From positions 5,394,001 to 5,458,000 of the forward strand of contig NZ_CP022464.2 in the NCBI RefSeq assembly GCF_002234575.2: DNA of 64,000 bases, in the 5' to 3' direction. The DNA is from Enterocloster bolteae (lineage in GTDB: Bacteria > Bacillota > Clostridia > Lachnospirales > Lachnospiraceae). The position numbers and the translations under genes were made by a program. This document shows, piece by piece, positions 1 to 8,414 of the stretch (within the stretch, counting starts at the first letter, position 1; each line of letters opens with the position of its first letter). The notes under the pieces are model-generated. The model saw only the letters and a list, made by a program, of their open reading frames with translations. It did not search any database and had not been told where the DNA came from.

Positions 1-91
1 GCACTCAGTTCTGTTTTGCGGCATTGACGGTATTCTGAATGACGTTAAGAATGTCCTGTTAACATTTTCCAATACCTGCCAGTTGTTCAAA

Positions 92-124
92 AGGACTGCG
101 GCAACAATCCATTGCAGCAGTCCT
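92..124 (-). terminator. Intrinsic terminator after guaB
   Basis: An 8-bp inverted repeat (AGGACTGC at 92-99, GCAGTCCT at 117-124) lies about 65 bp beyond the guaB stop codon. On the minus strand the second arm is followed by TTTTG. It could also end a plus-strand gene left of the window, since CTTAACTTTTG follows on that side. Confidence 0.65.
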
Positions 125-188
125 CTTAACTTTTGTTTTTTATTTTCTGTTTTCTGTTCTTCAGCCTTTATCTCTCATCTTCTGTCTT

Positions 189-1682
189 TTATCTCTTATC
201 CCTCAGCATAACATCATGTGCCCCGCCTTCCACAATACTGGTGGAAGATACCAGGGTGATTTTTGCCTTCTCCTGGAGCTCCGGAATGGTAAGCGCCCCG
301 CAGTTGCACATGGTGGAGCGCACCTTGCTCAAAGTGAGGTTCACATTGTCCTTAAGGCTGCCGGCATATGGAACAAAGGAGTCCACGCCCTCCTCAAAGG
401 ACAGCTTCTTATCCCCGCCCATATCATAGCGCTGCCAGTTCCTGGCTCTGGCGCTGCCTTCACCCCAGTATTCCTTCATGTAGCTTCCATTGACATTCAC
501 CCTCTTGGTAGGGCTCTCGTCAAATCTGGCAAAGTACCGTCCCAGCATGATGAAATCAGCGCCCATGGCCAGCGCCAGCGTGATATGGTAATCGTGTACA
601 ATGCCGCCGTCCGAACAGATGGGCACGTATACGCCAGTCTCTTTATAATACTCGTCCCTGGCCTTTGCCACCTCAATCAGGGCCGTGGCCTGTCCTCTTC
701 CGATTCCCTTCTGTTCACGGGTAATACAGATGGCGCCGCCGCCAATTCCCACCTTGACAAAATCAGCTCCTGCCTCTGCCAGGAACCGGAATCCGTCTCC
801 GTCCACAACATTGCCGGCTCCTACCTTCACCGAATCCCCAAAATTCTTCCGGATGTAGTCAATGGTAATCTTCTGCCACTCAGAGAAGCCTTCGGAGCTG
901 TCAATGCACAGCACATCCGCTCCCGCGTCCAACAGGGCCGGCACACGCTGTTCATAGTCCCTTGTATTGATACCTGCTCCCACCATATACCGCTTGGAGC
1001 TGTCAATGAGTTCGTTCTCATTCTTTTTATGGGTGTCATAGTCCTTACGGAAAACCAGGTACACCAGCTCCTGGTTCTTATTCACCAGCGGAAGGCAGTT
1101 AATCTTGTGCTCCCAGATAATATCATTGGCTTCCTTCAGGGTAGTGGACTCGTCAGCATAAACCAAATTATCCAGCGTTGTCATAAAGTCCTTTACCTTA
1201 GTGTCAGGTCCCATCCTGCTGACACGGTAATCCTTATTGGTGACAATGCCTAACAGCTTTCCGTTGGGCTGTCCGTCCGCAGTCACCGCAATGGTGGAAT
1301 GGCCTGTCTCCTCCGTGATGGCCAGCACATCTGCCAGCGTCATATCCGGCGATACATTGGAATCACTCACCACAAAACCGGCCCTGTACCGCTTCACCTT
1401 GTGAATCATCTCAGCCTGCTTCTCAATGGCCTGGGACCCGTATATAAAGGAAATCCCGCCTTCCTGCGCAAGGGCAACAGCCATCCTGTCATCCGATACG
1501 GACTGCATGATGGCAGAAACCATGGGGATATTGATGGATATGTCCGGTTCTGTTCCTTTCTTATATTTTACCAGAGGCGTCTTCAGATTCACCTGGGAAG
1601 GGATACACTGGGTGGATGAATAGCCTGGAATCAGAAGATACTCGCTGAACGTGCGGGAAGGTTCCTCAAAATAGAATGCCAT
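189..1682 (-). CDS. guaB: IMP dehydrogenase
   Basis: Catalyses the NAD-dependent oxidation of IMP to XMP, the committed step of GMP synthesis in the cytosol. The 497-residue product has the family layout: an N-terminal TIM-barrel segment (MVSAIMQSVSDDRMA, about residue 50), an inserted pair of CBS domains (about 95-210), the catalytic loop GGGAICIT whose Cys attacks IMP, and the flap with SARARNWQRYDMG near the C terminus. The loop reads GAICIT rather than the common GSICIT. The start at 1682 is chosen because GGAG lies 7 bp upstream; an in-frame ATG six codons earlier lacks a ribosome site. It stands alone between its terminator and dcd and is probably a housekeeping gene. Confidence 0.95.
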   Translation of the reverse strand: MAFYFEEPSRTFSEYLLIPGYSSTQCIPSQVNLKTPLVKYKKGTEPDISINIPMVSAIMQSVSDDRMAVALAQEGGISFIYGSQAIEKQAEMIHKVKRYRAGFVVSDSNVSPDMTLADVLAITEETGHSTIAVTADGQPNGKLLGIVTNKDYRVSRMGPDTKVKDFMTTLDNLVYADESTTLKEANDIIWEHKINCLPLVNKNQELVYLVFRKDYDTHKKNENELIDSSKRYMVGAGINTRDYEQRVPALLDAGADVLCIDSSEGFSEWQKITIDYIRKNFGDSVKVGAGNVVDGDGFRFLAEAGADFVKVGIGGGAICITREQKGIGRGQATALIEVAKARDEYYKETGVYVPICSDGGIVHDYHITLALAMGADFIMLGRYFARFDESPTKRVNVNGSYMKEYWGEGSARARNWQRYDMGGDKKLSFEEGVDSFVPYAGSLKDNVNLTLSKVRSTMCNCGALTIPELQEKAKITLVSSTSIVEGGAHDVMLRDKR

Positions 1683-1857
1683 GTTATTTCTCCTTTTCAA
1701 TTTTATATTTATTCTCCGCCGAACCTTGTAACTGGTACTATCATATCATGCCCCCATATCTTCCGTCAATCAATGAGCGGACGTTCTCCGTCATGTATTA
1801 TCATATACGCAGCAGTTCCAGTCAGAGCGTCTCTTTGCCTGAAGTCCGGCCCGGCCG

Positions 1858-2382
1858 TCAGTCCATATATACCCGCGACCCGGTGGCACCCTTCTGCCCC
1901 TGGTATTTTCCATTGTATGGTTTCAGGGCTGTGTCATCCATTTCCGCAAACACAAGCTGGCCAACCCTTCGTCCTGCCTTCAGCTCAATGGCACATCGGT
2001 TTGCATTAAACAGTTCAAGGGTAATCTCCCCCTGAAAGCCCGGGTCCACCCAGCCCGCATTCTGTATGAACAGACCCAGACGCCCCAGGGAACTTCTCCC
2101 CTCCACAAAAGCAGTCAGGTTGTCAGGCAGGGAAACATACTCCATGGTTGTGGCAAGCACAAACTGGCCCGGAAGAAGGATGTATGTATCTGTATTTATG
2201 GTCTTGTACCTGACCTCATCCTTTAAAGTAATGACTCCCGTGGATAAATCCTCCACAATACTGAAGGTATTCCCCAGACGTATATCCACACTGGCCGGCT
2301 GTACCTGCTCTTTATCTAACGGCGTGATTGACAAGGTACCTGCCTCCAGCATTTTAAATAGTGTCCTGTCTGATAAAATCAT
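1858..2382 (-). CDS. dcd: dCTP deaminase
   Basis: Deaminates dCTP to dUTP (some family members also hydrolyse to dUMP), feeding dTTP synthesis. The 174-residue length is usual. Diagnostic motifs are VQPASVDIRLGN, EGRSSLGRLGLFIQNAGW and the catalytic-Glu segment GFQGEITLEL. A GGAGG site sits 9 bp before the ATG. Like guaB it is a nucleotide-metabolism gene on the minus strand, but 175 bp separate them. Whether it is mono- or bifunctional cannot be told by eye. Confidence 0.94.
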   Translation of the reverse strand: MILSDRTLFKMLEAGTLSITPLDKEQVQPASVDIRLGNTFSIVEDLSTGVITLKDEVRYKTINTDTYILLPGQFVLATTMEYVSLPDNLTAFVEGRSSLGRLGLFIQNAGWVDPGFQGEITLELFNANRCAIELKAGRRVGQLVFAEMDDTALKPYNGKYQGQKGATGSRVYMD

Positions 2383-2490
2383 AGTGTCTCCCTCCCATAT
2401 TAAGCGTTACTATATTTTATCCCATAACCCCTGCGCCGGCAATATAAATTTACCAATCATTATTCTCCGGCTTCCATGAAAATAAACAGA

Positions 2491-2519
2491 GCCGGTTTTC
2501 CCCAACAGGAAAAACCGGC
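2491..2519 (-). terminator. Intrinsic terminator of the 11.5-2.5 kb operon
   Basis: GCCGGTTTT and AAAACCGGC pair around a short loop, and the minus-strand product continues into TCTGTTTATTTTC. It sits just beyond the HAD gene and upstream of dcd, so it marks the end of the long catabolic operon. Confidence 0.75.
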
Positions 2520-2535
2520 CCAATCTGCCGTCACT

Positions 2536-3237
2536 CTATTTACAGGGTATTATTCCGCCCTGCGTTATTCTGTCTTGCATTTTTCTGCCCTGCATTATGT
2601 CATCCAGCATATCCTTACACTCATCATATGAATCCACAATCAAATCAGCTTCACTTACATCCTGCTGGATTCCCGAGCCGCGGTACGCCGCCACCCGGGC
2701 TCCTGCCAGCCTGGCAGCGTGTATGCCCACAGCGGAATCCTCAAACACAATGCACTTACAAGGCTCCGCTCCCAGATAATCCATTGCCTTTTTATAGCAC
2801 TCCGGATCCGGTTTATGGTTGGCGCACATATCGCCGCATATGACAACATCAAACAGCGCGGTCATCCTCATCCGGTTCAGTGCAATCATAATCAGCCGGG
2901 TGGAGGTAGAGGTCACCAGTCCTGTCTTCATTCCCCGGCCCCGTATCTCCTGAATCAGGGATACCACCCCCGGCATGGGGCGGATACAGCTGTTTTCGTA
3001 TGTATTTCCCACCTGCCGGCGCTTTCCCGCCAGGTCCTCTGCCGTGACCTTGACCAAAGACCTGGAAAGCAGGCTCTCGATTCTGGCTTTGTCATTGGTA
3101 CCGATTAAAGCCTTCCGGTCATCATCCGTCAGTTGGATTCCAAAGGCCGACAGGGCCTTTTCCAGATATGCTGCATTGCTCTCCTCTGTATTTGCAATAA
3201 CACCGTCAAAGTCAAACAGCACAAACTCCGTTCCCAT
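2536..3237 (-). CDS. HAD-superfamily sugar-phosphatase / phosphoglucomutase-like
   Basis: A 233-residue HAD subfamily I protein of the beta-phosphoglucomutase/sugar-phosphatase type. Motif I is DFDGVIANTEE (nucleophile Asp near residue 8), a cap domain follows, motif III is KPDPECY and motif IV is VFEDSAVGI. It is expected to act on a small phosphorylated metabolite in the cytosol. It is the last gene of the operon and starts 11 bp after the cupin-like gene. Given two upstream PfkB kinases and an FGGY kinase, removing or isomerising a sugar phosphate of the same pathway is plausible. The substrate cannot be predicted, and phosphatase versus mutase is undecided. Confidence 0.8.
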   Translation of the reverse strand: MGTEFVLFDFDGVIANTEESNAAYLEKALSAFGIQLTDDDRKALIGTNDKARIESLLSRSLVKVTAEDLAGKRRQVGNTYENSCIRPMPGVVSLIQEIRGRGMKTGLVTSTSTRLIMIALNRMRMTALFDVVICGDMCANHKPDPECYKKAMDYLGAEPCKCIVFEDSAVGIHAARLAGARVAAYRGSGIQQDVSEADLIVDSYDECKDMLDDIMQGRKMQDRITQGGIIPCK

Positions 3238-3248
3238 AGGCGCTCCGT

Positions 3249-3662
3249 CTACTGTGCGAACAGCCTGCGGGCATTGGTCTGTATGTACGCAATCTCATCC
3301 CTGGAAAGGTCGCAGAAATCGCTGTTTTCCATGGAGCAGTTGGAATCCTGGACATACATCATCTTGGTATCCTTCTGGGTGATGGAATAGAACCAGCACT
3401 CTGCCGGCACATTATACACCTTCCCCTGCTCCATCAAAGTCAGTTCAATCTTAAACCCGTCATCCGCCTTCGCTGCGGTAATCAGAATCGCCTTTCCCGC
3501 TGCCAGAATAAACTGTTCATCCGTAGAATGATGGATTTCCAGGTGGGCAATACCGTCAATGTCATTGTCCGGCTTCCAGTTCTTGATACTGACAAGCCAC
3601 TTTTCATTTTTATAAACACACAGGATACCTTCACCATTATTTTCATACACATCCGGTCTCAT
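3249..3662 (-). CDS. Cupin-like hypothetical protein
   Basis: A 137-residue soluble protein with a cupin-type core: HLEIHHSTDEQFILAAGKAIL supplies the conserved histidine and glutamate strand, and EQGKVYNVPAECWFYSI resembles the second half of a small beta barrel. I assign no reaction; such small cupins often bind a metal and a sugar or ureido acid. Two ATGs are possible. The inner one at 3662 sits 8 bp from AGGAGG and is preferred over the outer one at 3668 (2 bp). It lies between a PfkB kinase and the HAD gene in the catabolic operon, so a role with the same substrate is likely. Confidence 0.6.
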   Translation of the reverse strand: MRPDVYENNGEGILCVYKNEKWLVSIKNWKPDNDIDGIAHLEIHHSTDEQFILAAGKAILITAAKADDGFKIELTLMEQGKVYNVPAECWFYSITQKDTKMMYVQDSNCSMENSDFCDLSRDEIAYIQTNARRLFAQ

Positions 3663-3679
3663 TATCATTTCCTCCTAAA

Positions 3680-3722
3680 TTATGAGCACTTAGCGCAGTG
3701 GCTGGTTATGAGCACTTAGCGC
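3680..3722. repeat. Two copies of a 17-bp direct repeat
   Basis: TTATGAGCACTTAGCGC occurs at 3680-3696 and exactly again at 3706-3722, separated by 9 bp (agtggctgg). It fills the gap between the PfkB gene and the cupin-like gene, upstream of the latter's ribosome site. It is neither a hairpin nor a coding repeat. I did not notice another copy in the window. Confidence 0.85.
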
Positions 3723-3770
3723 CTGTTCTCCAGACTCTTACGTGCGATACATGTCACTGGCACCTGGCTC

Positions 3771-4658
3771 CTATATTTCAGTCCTCCCAAGAACAGGCAC
3801 GCCGTAGCCAAATGCCCCTTCTTTGGCGCACATTTTAGCCGCAAACGCAGCTCCCCTCTCCATTGCTTCCACCAGTCTTTCCTTCATGCGCTCCTCTGTA
3901 CCCTCCACCACAGCACCTGTCTGCGAGGTTTCTAACAAAGAGCACAGGAAGGCTGCAAAGTAAGAATCACCTGCGCCCATGGTATCGATCACATCGTCCG
4001 CATGGACAGCGGGCGCATACAAAAAGCTGTCATCATACAGTACATAGGATCCGTCCTCCCCAATGGTGCCAAGGACCACCTTAACTCCATAGGACTGTAC
4101 CTTCTTCATCTCCGTTTCCCGCTCCTGCCTGGTCAAATGGGCGCAGGAAAGAATGGCCACCGTGACATACGGGCACACCTTCTCCAGATACGCGTCTGTC
4201 CATCTGGTGGAAAAATCATAGGCAATGGCAACTCCGGTTTCTTTAAGACTCTTTAAATCATCTTCGATGTAAGAATTCAAATTAGTATAAATCAGATTAA
4301 ATTGGCTGATATACGCAAAATCCTCCTCTGTAAAATCATAGCCATACTCCCTGGCGACTCCTCCCTTATTGGAGCCCAGAAATACCCGGTCATTTCCTTT
4401 CAGTGTCACCAGGGCAAATCCGTTCTCACCCTCATGGCAGCGGCTATGGCTGTCGTCAATCCCTATCTGCTTCAGTGTATCCCGGACACATTCAGCCACC
4501 TGGTCAGTGCCGTATTTTCCAAGGTAAGCAGTATAAGCCCCGTTGAGTTTGGCGTACACACATGTATTGACACACTGGCCCCCCGGGTACATCCTGCCTC
4601 TGGAAAGGTATTTATCACAGACATTATCTCCCACCGCGATTATTTTGTAATCCTTCAT
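3771..4658 (-). CDS. PfkB-family sugar kinase, FrlD/FraD-like (copy A)
   Basis: A 295-residue ribokinase-fold kinase expected to phosphorylate a sugar C6 hydroxyl with ATP. The N-terminal GDNVCDKYLSRGRMYPGGQCVN is the substrate-binding strand of FrlD-type (fructoselysine 6-kinase) members, and DTMGAGDSYFAAFL near residue 230 is the PfkB signature with the catalytic Asp. With a FrlB/FraB-like deglycase and FrlC-like epimerases nearby, phosphorylation of an Amadori product at C6 is the best inference. It follows a second PfkB gene by 18 bp. The ribosome site is weak (GCGGGAAATGAA), so translation may be lower than for its neighbours. Confidence 0.82.
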   Translation of the reverse strand: MKDYKIIAVGDNVCDKYLSRGRMYPGGQCVNTCVYAKLNGAYTAYLGKYGTDQVAECVRDTLKQIGIDDSHSRCHEGENGFALVTLKGNDRVFLGSNKGGVAREYGYDFTEEDFAYISQFNLIYTNLNSYIEDDLKSLKETGVAIAYDFSTRWTDAYLEKVCPYVTVAILSCAHLTRQERETEMKKVQSYGVKVVLGTIGEDGSYVLYDDSFLYAPAVHADDVIDTMGAGDSYFAAFLCSLLETSQTGAVVEGTEERMKERLVEAMERGAAFAAKMCAKEGAFGYGVPVLGRTEI

Positions 4659-4676
4659 TTCATTTCCCGCTTTCTT

Positions 4677-5465
4677 TTATTTATATGGATTGAACTGCCG
4701 GATGATTTCCGTGGCCCGCTTCTTTCCCCTGTCCATACATTGGGATATGGATTCCCCCAGGCTTACGCCATAGGTAAATGCTGCGATATAGGAATCCCCG
4801 GCTCCCACCGTGTTCACCACAGGCACCTTCTCTGCTTCCTTTTCATAGAACCGGTCCCCGTCATAGGCAAGGCTGCCGTGTTCTCCTAACATGGCAATCA
4901 CAGTACCGGTGCCCTTTTTTCTCACTTTTACCATGAAGTCCCTGATATAGCTGTCGTCCCGGTCATAAGAGAAAAATGCGTAGTCAAGATAGGGCAATAT
5001 CAGGTCATTGCCCTCCTGCTCCAGCCGTTTGGAAAAATCATACACCCAAATCTGCCCGGGCTGCTTTAACTCCTTAATATAGCGGTCAATCCTGGACCAG
5101 CGCTCAGCGTATACAATATCAAAGGATTTCACAAATTCCAGGTCCTCTCCTGAAAGTTCAATCTCCTCCATGGCATTCCCTTCAAAGTGAAGATGCTTCT
5201 TATCCCCATCCACAATATCCATGGTGGCCATTCCGGTGGGGCGGTCCGCGCGTTTCAGAACGCGAAGGGCTATTCCCCTCTCCTTCAGGCGTTCTTCCAG
5301 AGCCATGGCAAATACGTCATTGCCAAGAATGGTCATCTCCGTCACATCACCGCCCAAATCCCGGTAATTAAACGCAAAATCAATGCTGTTTCCGGTGAGG
5401 TAATACCGGTCCAGCTTATAGTACACATCAATGCAGTTATCTGCCATTGCAATTGCCCGCTTCAT
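4677..5465 (-). CDS. PfkB-family sugar kinase, FrlD/FraD-like (copy B)
   Basis: A 262-residue ribokinase-fold kinase with GDVTEMTILGNDVFA (lid and substrate region) and NTVGAGDSYIAAF (catalytic Asp, anion hole). It is clearly diverged from copy A and about 30 residues shorter. It has the compact form of FrlD-like kinases that act on fructosamines. AAGGAAGG precedes the ATG. It begins 4 bp after the YjbQ gene stops, so the two are probably translationally coupled. Two tandem paralogues suggest two substrates, or two phosphorylation steps. Confidence 0.82.
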   Translation of the reverse strand: MKRAIAMADNCIDVYYKLDRYYLTGNSIDFAFNYRDLGGDVTEMTILGNDVFAMALEERLKERGIALRVLKRADRPTGMATMDIVDGDKKHLHFEGNAMEEIELSGEDLEFVKSFDIVYAERWSRIDRYIKELKQPGQIWVYDFSKRLEQEGNDLILPYLDYAFFSYDRDDSYIRDFMVKVRKKGTGTVIAMLGEHGSLAYDGDRFYEKEAEKVPVVNTVGAGDSYIAAFTYGVSLGESISQCMDRGKKRATEIIRQFNPYK

Positions 5466-5468
5466 GTT

Positions 5469-5909
5469 CTATTCCTTCCTTTCCCCCACAGCGTATATCA
5501 TATAATGGCGCATTTTGATTCCGTCGTATTCGCAGAAATAAATGTCCGCTGCATGGCCCAGCTTCAGCTCTCCCCGCACAATGGGAAATACACAGTGATT
5601 TCCTGTCAGCAGGGACTTCAGATGACCCGGTGTGTTTCCTCCGATGGTCCCGTATGTGGGCAGGTAATGGTTATGATGGTACGGATAGTCCTCCGGGGCA
5701 ATGCGGCTTAAGCATTCCATAATGTCTTTTTCCACACAGTCCAGGCTTTCATTGACCGTGATGCCCGTGGTGGTATGCTCCGTGATCACATAGACCAGCC
5801 CGTTCTCAATCCCGCTTTCTTCCACAAACGCTCTGACCTCAGGGGTAATCTTAATCATCTCAAATTCCCGGTCCGCACAGACAGCTGCTTCCTTTAGTTT
5901 GAACTCCAT
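5469..5909 (-). CDS. YjbQ/UPF0047 family protein
   Basis: A 146-residue single-domain protein of the YjbQ family. Motifs are ITEHTTTGITVNES in the middle and the histidine-rich end (PYHHNH, LGHAADIYF, RHYMIYAVG) that forms the conserved pocket. Family members show weak thiamine-phosphate synthase activity in vitro, but their real role is unsettled. A GGAGG site lies 9 bp before the start. Its place inside a sugar operon, between an amidohydrolase and two kinases, hints at a carbohydrate-phosphate reaction rather than thiamine synthesis; this is inference. Confidence 0.85.
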   Translation of the reverse strand: MEFKLKEAAVCADREFEMIKITPEVRAFVEESGIENGLVYVITEHTTTGITVNESLDCVEKDIMECLSRIAPEDYPYHHNHYLPTYGTIGGNTPGHLKSLLTGNHCVFPIVRGELKLGHAADIYFCEYDGIKMRHYMIYAVGERKE

Positions 5910-5950
5910 CTATCTATTCCTCCAATCCCCAAAGGGTATGCCCGGCATTT

Positions 5951-6799
5951 TTATGCATGTCCCAAAAACCTGAGGGCATTTTTATAATATATGTTCTCAA
6001 GGGTTTCGGAAGAGAACCCCAGACTGTCCAGTCCCCGCTTGCACCGGACAGGCCGTATTCTGGGCGAACCGGAGCCAAACATGATTTTACGGGAAATATT
6101 ATGCTCCACCCACAGCTCCCCCATATCTTCCTTAAATACCTTATGGTATATCTGGTAAGGGCCGTCAAAATTCATCAGCGCCGTGCTTGTATAACAATTT
6201 TCATATTTCAGAAGAAGGGCGGCTGTCTCCTGGACCCAGGGCCATCCCACATGGGTCAGGCAGATATTGATATCCGGATATCTGCAGCATATCTCCTCAA
6301 AATCAGCTGGTCTGGAAAACCTTGAAAATGCCTGCTGTTCCAGGCTAAGTCCTGAGTGAAAGATAATCGGCCTGCCAAATTCCCTGCATATGTCATACAG
6401 AGGCGTCAATCTCTCATCATAGGGATACATGTGAAGCCTGGCCGTATTGACATACAACCCCTTCAGTCCCAGCTCTCCAAATGCACGTCTGAGTTCATCC
6501 GCCCCATCCTTATTTCCCGGATCCGCCGCCGCAAACCCGATAAAAAAATCAGAATCACAGGCTGCCAGCTGCGCTATCTCATCATTGGATATGGCTGGTT
6601 CCCCTGTTTTAGATGAATTGTCATCCGGCAGCATGAAAATCTTCTGTATATCGGCCAGGGCATACTGCTTCTTCAGCAAATCCATGTCCGAAGGTCCCAT
6701 CAGATGATAATTCATCTCATCGCACCGTTTTCTGAATCTGTCCCTGTCCCGGCAGATTGGTCCAAAAAGCGCGGGGCGTATATGCGTATCTATTACCAT
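5951..6799 (-). CDS. Amidohydrolase-2 family protein with atypical metal ligands
   Basis: A 282-residue TIM-barrel protein of the Amidohydro_2 superfamily (hydrolases, decarboxylases and lactonases). It has VIDTHIRP at the N terminus, PIIFHSG, CLTHVGWPW and IMFGSGSPRIRP near the end. In typical members the first motif is DxHxH and the last contains an Asp (GTD or GSD). Here the second His reads Arg and the Asp reads Gly, so the metal site looks incomplete. It may use fewer metals or have a binding role. GGGAGG lies 8 bp before the ATG. It sits in the operon between an FGGY kinase and YjbQ. Confidence 0.75.
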   Translation of the reverse strand: MVIDTHIRPALFGPICRDRDRFRKRCDEMNYHLMGPSDMDLLKKQYALADIQKIFMLPDDNSSKTGEPAISNDEIAQLAACDSDFFIGFAAADPGNKDGADELRRAFGELGLKGLYVNTARLHMYPYDERLTPLYDICREFGRPIIFHSGLSLEQQAFSRFSRPADFEEICCRYPDINICLTHVGWPWVQETAALLLKYENCYTSTALMNFDGPYQIYHKVFKEDMGELWVEHNISRKIMFGSGSPRIRPVRCKRGLDSLGFSSETLENIYYKNALRFLGHA

Positions 6800-6850
6800 G
6801 TCTGTTGCCTCCCTGTCTATCGCATTTCCAGCACAAAGAAACTGCTCCGG

Positions 6851-8401
6851 CTATTCCTTATCCATATGCATCCTGTGCATCAGTTCCCTGTTATTCAAAT
6901 ACAAATCCCTGTATATGGGATAGTTTCTCTGATAAAATTCATGGTTTTCCCTGTCCGGTCCAATGATTCTTCCCTCTGGAAGTTTCTCCTTAAGCTGGTG
7001 AAAATCCTTTAAACATCCCGCTCCCAGGGCAGCCAGCATGGCATCCCCATAGGAGGAACACTGGAATGTTTCCGGTATATGAAGGGGCATTCCGGTCATA
7101 TCGCAGATAATCTGCATCCAGACATCATTTTTCGTACCTCCGCCGGCTGTTATCAGGGTATGCGGCGGAAGCCCCATTTCCCTAAACAGCATCAGATGCT
7201 GTAACGTGGAATATCCCACAGCTTCCAGCGCCGCCCGGTTGATATGTTTCCTCGTATGACTTCCCTTCAGCCCAAATATCATGCCTGTGGCCAGCGGGTC
7301 CTGTATGGGACTGCGCTCCCCGTATATATAAGGCAGAATTATCAGGCCCTCTGAGCCGGGCTGAATTTCACCGGCTTCCCCTGCCATGACTGCATATGCA
7401 TTTTTCCCGCCCTTACGTTCCATTTCCAGCTCTTCCCCATAAAAGGTATTCCGTACCCACCGGGTCAGTGTACCGGCTGCGTTGGTGCCGTCCCCCAGGC
7501 AGAACGTGCCTGGTATGGTAAATACCTTGCCACCTTTAACAGAACCGTTTCCTCCGGAGGATATATAGTCCTGCACCATACGATCCACGCAGTAGTAATA
7601 AAACATAGATGAACCATACTGGAAAAATGCGGTTCCCGGTTCTGTCAGCCCCACGCTGATTGCCTCCGATGTGGAATCCCCGGTACCGCAGATAACCGGT
7701 GTTCCCTCTGCCAGTCCTGTCTGGGCCGCAGCCTCCCTGGTGACACGGCCTGCCACATCTGTGGAATATGCACAGGCCGCAATCTGGTCCGGCCTGCAGT
7801 AAAGTCCGCATTCCTCCTCATTGACCGTTCCGTCCGCCCGGTAAAGAGGCCGGAAGGAACCCTTGGCCAAAAACTGGTCTATCACATACCTGCCTGTCAG
7901 CTTTGCCGTGATAAAAGAACTTCCTGTGAGAAATTTATAGGTCCTTCTGTATACCTCCGGCTCATTGTTCTTAATCCACAGTATCTTCGTGGCCGTGTCG
8001 CCGGAACAGATGGGATGCCCAAACAGCCTTCGGACATCCCTGCCGTAATGCCTGGTGAGCCACTGTATTTCCTTGTCAGCCCTGGAATCAATGCCGTACA
8101 GGATGGCCGGGCGCAGCGGCCTGCACTGCTCATCCACAGGCAGGCAGTCCGTCCCCAGGGTGCTGGCTCCGATACAGCTTATCTGTTCCGGGGCAATACC
8201 GCCGGCTTCAATCAGGTGTCTGGATATCCCGCAGAAATCCCCCCACCACACCTTATCTGCATCATGTTCAAACCACCCCTGCCTTGGATGACTCATTCCA
8301 TGGGCCATGGTATGTTCCGCTGTCACCCTGAAATCTTCCCCTATGAGCATTCCTCTGGATTCATAGGTTCCAATGTCAATTCCCATAAAATATTGTTTCA
8401 A
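6851..8401 (-). CDS. FGGY-family carbohydrate kinase
   Basis: A 516-residue two-domain kinase of the hexokinase/actin fold. MGIDIGTYESRGMLI is the N-terminal phosphate loop, GASTLGTDCLPVD and GIDSRADKE belong to domain I, CGTGDSTSEAISVG holds the catalytic Asp region and TAGGGTKNDVWMQI is the ATP-binding loop. The length matches xylulokinase/ribulokinase-like members, but the sugar cannot be named. The start is a TTG at 8401, 9 bp from AAGGAG, since the inner ATG lies within the conserved strand. It follows the BtpA gene by 13 bp. It gives the operon a third kinase class. Confidence 0.88.
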   Translation of the reverse strand: MKQYFMGIDIGTYESRGMLIGEDFRVTAEHTMAHGMSHPRQGWFEHDADKVWWGDFCGISRHLIEAGGIAPEQISCIGASTLGTDCLPVDEQCRPLRPAILYGIDSRADKEIQWLTRHYGRDVRRLFGHPICSGDTATKILWIKNNEPEVYRRTYKFLTGSSFITAKLTGRYVIDQFLAKGSFRPLYRADGTVNEEECGLYCRPDQIAACAYSTDVAGRVTREAAAQTGLAEGTPVICGTGDSTSEAISVGLTEPGTAFFQYGSSMFYYYCVDRMVQDYISSGGNGSVKGGKVFTIPGTFCLGDGTNAAGTLTRWVRNTFYGEELEMERKGGKNAYAVMAGEAGEIQPGSEGLIILPYIYGERSPIQDPLATGMIFGLKGSHTRKHINRAALEAVGYSTLQHLMLFREMGLPPHTLITAGGGTKNDVWMQIICDMTGMPLHIPETFQCSSYGDAMLAALGAGCLKDFHQLKEKLPEGRIIGPDRENHEFYQRNYPIYRDLYLNNRELMHRMHMDKE

Positions 8402-8414
8402 TCATCACATCTCC

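Noticed and set aside
216..1253. 345-codon plus-strand open frame opposite guaB
   Set aside because: It mirrors the guaB codons on the other strand, has no ribosome site and no family resemblance.
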